A stretch of DNA of 64,000 bases from an uncultured Oscillospiraceae bacterium (lineage in GTDB: Bacteria; Bacillota; Clostridia; Oscillospirales; Ruminococcaceae), in assembly GCA_934539585.1 (NCBI GenBank), contig CAKTCT010000001.1, forward strand, positions 61,362-125,361, written 5' to 3'. Of the stretch, positions 61,116 to 64,000 are shown piece after piece. Position numbers and translations under genes: made by a program. The first letter of the stretch is position 1. Each line of letters begins with the position of its first letter. A model generated the notes under the pieces. That model was not told where the DNA came from. It searched no databases and worked only from the letters and a program-made list of their open reading frames with translations.

Positions 61116-63305
61116 ATGCCCATTCTGTTCGATTCCCAGACCAAGACCTTCCGTCTGGACGCCGGGACCTCCAGCTATGTGTTCTGCGTGGACCCCAACG
61201 GATTCCTTCTGCACCTTTATTACGGAGCCAAAATCTCCGACACCGACCTTTCCTACCTGCTTCCCGCCGGCAGCTGGAACTCCTTCAGCCCCTGCGCCGC
61301 CGATGCAGGCAGCTTTTGCTTTGACAACTTCCCCCTGGAGTACCCGGCCTACGGCGCGGGGGATTACCGGGTGGCCGCCCTTTCCATTCAGGGGGAAAAC
61401 GGCTGCGCGTCTACCCTGATCCGGTACAAAGGCCACGCCATCCGCCAGGGAAAGTACGCCCTGGCGGGGCTTCCCGCCGTCTACGCCGCCCCGGAGGAGG
61501 GCGTGGAGACCCTGGATGTGACCATGGAGGATTCCCTCACCGGAGCGGAGGTCCATCTGCTCTACGGCGTCTTCCCGGACCGCAATGTCATCACCCGGGC
61601 GGCGGTGGTGAAAAACGCCGGGTCCGCTCCCTTCTCCATCCTCAAGGCCGCCAGCGCCGCCATGGACTTCCCCACCATGGATTACGACCTCATCCACCTG
61701 TACGGCAAGTGGGCCCAGGAGCGCTGGATCTCCCGGGAGCCTCTGACCCACGATATCCGGACGGTTTCCAGCCTGCGGGGGTCCTCCAGCCACAACCACA
61801 ATCCCTTTGCGGCTCTGGTCTCCCGGGGCGCAGACGAGGACCACGGCGAAGCCTACGGGTTCAGCCTGATCTACTCCGGGAACTTTGCCATTGAGACCGA
61901 GTGCGACCCCTACGACTCCGCCCGGCTGGTCATGGGCATTCATCCCACGGATTTCCGCTGGAACCTGGCTCCAGGCGAGAGCTTCACCACGCCGGAGGCG
62001 GTGCTGGTCTACTCAGACGAAGGCATCGGGGCCATGTCCCGGACCTTCCACAAGCTCTATCGCTATAACCTCTGCCGGGGAGAGTGGAAGGAGAAGAAGC
62101 GCCCCATTCTGGTCAACAACTGGGAGGCCACCTACTTCGATTTCGACGAGGAAAAGCTCTACGCCATCGCCAGGGACGCGGCGGACCTGGGCATCGAGAT
62201 GCTGGTCATGGACGACGGCTGGTTCGGCAAGCGGAACGCCGACAACAGCTCCCTGGGGGACTGGTACGTCAACGAGGGGAAGCTCAAGGGCGGCCTGAAA
62301 GCCCTGGTGGACCGGGTCAACGGGCTGGGGCTGAAATTCGGCATCTGGTTCGAGCCGGAGATGATCTCCCCGGATTCCGACCTGTACCGGGCCCATCCGG
62401 AATGGTGCCTCCGGGCTCCCGGGCGGGAAATGTCCCTGGGCCGGAGCCAGTACGTCCTGGACATGACCCGCGCCGACGTCCGACAGAACCTGTTTGAGCA
62501 GATGTCCGCCATTCTGTCCGGGGCCAATATTGCCTACGTCAAGTGGGACTTCAACCGCAACCTCACGGAAGCGGGCAGCGCCCTTCTTCCTGCGGAGCGG
62601 CAGCAGGAGGTCTTTCACCGGTACGTTCTGGGGCTTTACGAGCTGCTGGAACGGCTGACCTCCGCCTTCCCCCATGTGCTGTTTGAGGGCTGCTCCGGCG
62701 GCGGCGGACGGTTCGACCCCGCCATGCTCTACTACTCCCCCCAGATCTGGACCAGCGACGACACCGACGCCGTCGAGCGGTGCCGCATCCAGTACGGCAC
62801 GTCTCTGGTGTATCCGGCGTCCTCCATCAGCGCCCACGTTTCCGCGTCGCCCAACCACCAGACCGGCCGGAGCACCAGCTTCGAGACCCGGGGCAACGTG
62901 GCCATGGCCGGGGCTTTCGGCTACGAGCTGGACCTGACCAAGCTCACCGCCGAGGAAAAGGAACTGGTCCGGAAGCAGGTGGCCCAGTACCACGCCTACT
63001 ACGACGTGATCCAGAACGGCGATCTGTACCGGCTGATCAGCCCCTTTGAAAATGAAAACGTCTGCGCCTGGGAGTACGTCTCCGCCGACAAGCGCGAGGC
63101 GCTGCTGACCTTTGTGGTGCGGCGCTGCAAGGTGAATTTCGCCAGCTTTGTCCGGATGAAGGGCCTGGACCCCAACAAGCGCTACCGGGAGGACTCCGGC
63201 CGGGTCTACTCCGGGGACACCCTGATGAACGCCGGGCTGAACCTCACCCGCGGCTGGAGGGACGGCGACAGTCTGCTCCTGCATTTCCGGGAGATTGAGG
63301 AGTAA
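61116..63305 (+). CDS. GH36 alpha-galactosidase
   Basis: A 729-residue cytoplasmic enzyme (no signal peptide) releasing galactose from raffinose-type oligosaccharides. The N-terminal beta domain (about 1-330) precedes the TIM barrel with VMDDGWFGKRNADNSSLGDW, the nucleophile Asp478 in YVKWDFNR and the acid/base Asp548 in WTSDDTDA. From memory, these positions match those of Geobacillus AgaA, which also has 729 residues. Two ATGs are possible; 61116 has AAAGG at the right distance, whereas for the ATG at 61107 it is too close. Confidence 0.96.
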   Translation: MPILFDSQTKTFRLDAGTSSYVFCVDPNGFLLHLYYGAKISDTDLSYLLPAGSWNSFSPCAADAGSFCFDNFPLEYPAYGAGDYRVAALSIQGENGCASTLIRYKGHAIRQGKYALAGLPAVYAAPEEGVETLDVTMEDSLTGAEVHLLYGVFPDRNVITRAAVVKNAGSAPFSILKAASAAMDFPTMDYDLIHLYGKWAQERWISREPLTHDIRTVSSLRGSSSHNHNPFAALVSRGADEDHGEAYGFSLIYSGNFAIETECDPYDSARLVMGIHPTDFRWNLAPGESFTTPEAVLVYSDEGIGAMSRTFHKLYRYNLCRGEWKEKKRPILVNNWEATYFDFDEEKLYAIARDAADLGIEMLVMDDGWFGKRNADNSSLGDWYVNEGKLKGGLKALVDRVNGLGLKFGIWFEPEMISPDSDLYRAHPEWCLRAPGREMSLGRSQYVLDMTRADVRQNLFEQMSAILSGANIAYVKWDFNRNLTEAGSALLPAERQQEVFHRYVLGLYELLERLTSAFPHVLFEGCSGGGGRFDPAMLYYSPQIWTSDDTDAVERCRIQYGTSLVYPASSISAHVSASPNHQTGRSTSFETRGNVAMAGAFGYELDLTKLTAEEKELVRKQVAQYHAYYDVIQNGDLYRLISPFENENVCAWEYVSADKREALLTFVVRRCKVNFASFVRMKGLDPNKRYREDSGRVYSGDTLMNAGLNLTRGWRDGDSLLLHFREIEE

Positions 63306-63317
63306 AAGAGATTGGCG

Positions 63318-63884
63318 GTGAAGCGGATCGGGACTTCGCGGCTGATTCTGCGGAGGTGGGAGCGTTCCGATCTGGAGGCCCTTTTCCAGCTGCTGAAGGA
63401 TGAGGAGGTCAACACCTTTCTCCCCTGGTACCCGGTGCGCTCTCCGGAGGAGGCCGAAGCCTTCCGGTGGCAGCGGTTTGCGGAAGCGCCTTACGCCTAT
63501 GCGCTTTGCCGGAAAGCAGATGACCGCCCCGTGGGCTACATCAGGGCCGATGCCGGGGAGGGCCATGATCTGGGGTACGCCCTGGCCAAGGAATTCTGGC
63601 ATCAGGGGCTTATGACGGAGGCGGGGGCGGCGCTGATTCCCGTGCTGAAACGGGAGGGGCTCCCCTATCTCACCGCCACCCATGACCGGAACAATCCCCG
63701 AAGCGGCGGCGTAATGCGGCAGCTGGGCATGAAATACTGCTATTCCTACGAAGAACAGTGGCAGCCCAAGGATATTCCGGTGATTTTCCGGATGTACCAG
63801 TTGAATCTGGACGGGGACCCGGACCGGGTCTTCCGAAAATACTGGGACCTTTCCCGGAACCGCTTCGTGGAGCCCGGATTATAA
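63318..63884 (+). CDS. GNAT-family N-acetyltransferase
   Basis: A 188-residue acetyltransferase of the RimJ/RimL type. It has TSRLILRRWERSDLEALFQL at the N-terminus, LGYALAKEFWHQGLMTEAG at the acetyl-CoA site and NNPRSGGVMRQLGMKY. The start is GTG (AAAGAG upstream); a TTG two codons earlier is also possible. It begins 13 bases after the alpha-galactosidase and is probably in the same transcript; the acceptor is unknown. Confidence 0.85.
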   Translation: MKRIGTSRLILRRWERSDLEALFQLLKDEEVNTFLPWYPVRSPEEAEAFRWQRFAEAPYAYALCRKADDRPVGYIRADAGEGHDLGYALAKEFWHQGLMTEAGAALIPVLKREGLPYLTATHDRNNPRSGGVMRQLGMKYCYSYEEQWQPKDIPVIFRMYQLNLDGDPDRVFRKYWDLSRNRFVEPGL

Positions 63885-63903
63885 CGAATCCCCCGCATCC
63901 CAA

Positions 63904-64000
63904 TGGACTGGACCATCCCCCTCAAAACGGACAGTGAAAAAAAGCACCTCCTGTTGTAGAATAGAAACTGCAACAGGAGGAGCTGTCATGTCCAGAAAAT
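63904..64000 (+). mobile_element. Left end of an IS3-like insertion sequence (cut by window edge)
   Basis: The segment opens TGGACTGGACCATCCCCCTC and continues AAAACGGACAG, closely resembling IS3/IS150-group terminal repeats. A short leader follows with an inverted repeat (CCTCCTGTTG at 63947-63956 and CAACAGGAGG at 63971-63980) and then a start codon. The right end and the transposase body are outside the window. Confidence 0.55.
63988..64000 (+). CDS. Start of a transposase orfA-like gene (partial)
   Basis: An ATG reading MSRK, with AGGAGGAG placed 5 bases upstream, at the position expected for the first ORF of an IS3-like element. Only four codons are in the window. The family rests on the preceding terminal-repeat-like sequence, not on the protein. 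Confidence 0.45.

Noticed and set aside
1..64000. CRISPR arrays, rRNA and tRNA genes
   Set aside because: No regularly spaced repeats, rRNA-like tracts or cloverleaf sequences with CCA-type ends were noticed. This was by eye, so a missed tRNA cannot be fully excluded.

Overview
This is a gene-dense, GC-rich bacterial chromosome segment of about 64 kb. The gene set points to a strictly anaerobic gut Firmicute of the class Clostridia, most likely Oscillospirales (Oscillospiraceae/Ruminococcaceae). The signs are GatCAB, two T-box leaders, a CdaA/CdaR pair, AzlCD, QueT, a fused IspDF, NrdR, a full rhamnose pathway and near-consensus TTGACA/TATAAT promoters with 17-base spacers. The assignment rests on gene content only. 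Nearly everything is housekeeping or metabolic. The only mobile DNA seen is the left end of an IS3-like element at the extreme right edge, plus a stand-alone tyrosine recombinase.

Layout. 1-11.9 kb (mostly + strand): a DUF1538 membrane protein paired with a tandem PII-like protein, uppP, a small Cys-rich protein, a T-box-controlled tyrS, an AraC regulator with a YbaK-type deacylase and pyrophosphatase, a divergent queT, secDF, a TIM-barrel epimerase and nrdR. 12-14.1 kb (- strand): a Fur-box-controlled operon of heavy-metal permease, Fur regulator and pentapeptide protein. 14.1-25.1 kb: a two-component system, a glycosyltransferase (- strand), ligA-gatC-gatA-gatB-nudix, a truncated URO-D-like remnant and a tyrosine recombinase preceded by a striking 30-bp palindrome.

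25.2-34.2 kb: a - strand unit (SPFH/zinc ribbon protein, zinc-ribbon membrane protein, TPM protein, glpK, tail-anchored protein) divergent from azlCD and an oxidoreductase, then a second SPFH protein (flotillin). 34.4-43.3 kb: cinA, trpB2 under a Trp T-box, a nuclease/phosphatase, a large XPD/DinG-like helicase and an xpaC-telA pair. 43.4-49.9 kb (- strand): cdaA-cdaR with a decayed copy of the cdaR 3' end beyond it, a cysteine-desulfurase-like enzyme with a DUF3343 Se/S-carrier-like protein, ispDF, and an acetyltransferase and VanZ protein. 49.9-55.8 kb (- strand): a divergent type IIA topoisomerase pair and a DUF1846 protein. 56-63.9 kb: the rhamnose genes rhaB-rhaA-rhaD plus fucO (- strand), divergent from a GH36 alpha-galactosidase and a GNAT acetyltransferase.

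How the genes work together. RhaA, RhaB and RhaD convert L-rhamnose to dihydroxyacetone phosphate and lactaldehyde, and FucO reduces lactaldehyde to propanediol. The divergent alpha-galactosidase suggests use of plant glycans. CdaA makes c-di-AMP and CdaR modulates it. GatCAB amidates misacylated tRNAs. The two T-boxes carry the expected specifier codons after the S-turn GAA motif: TAC for tyrS and TGG for trpB2. Start sites were chosen by Shine-Dalgarno position and homology; several genes use TTG or GTG. All family names come from reading the sequence, not from database searches.
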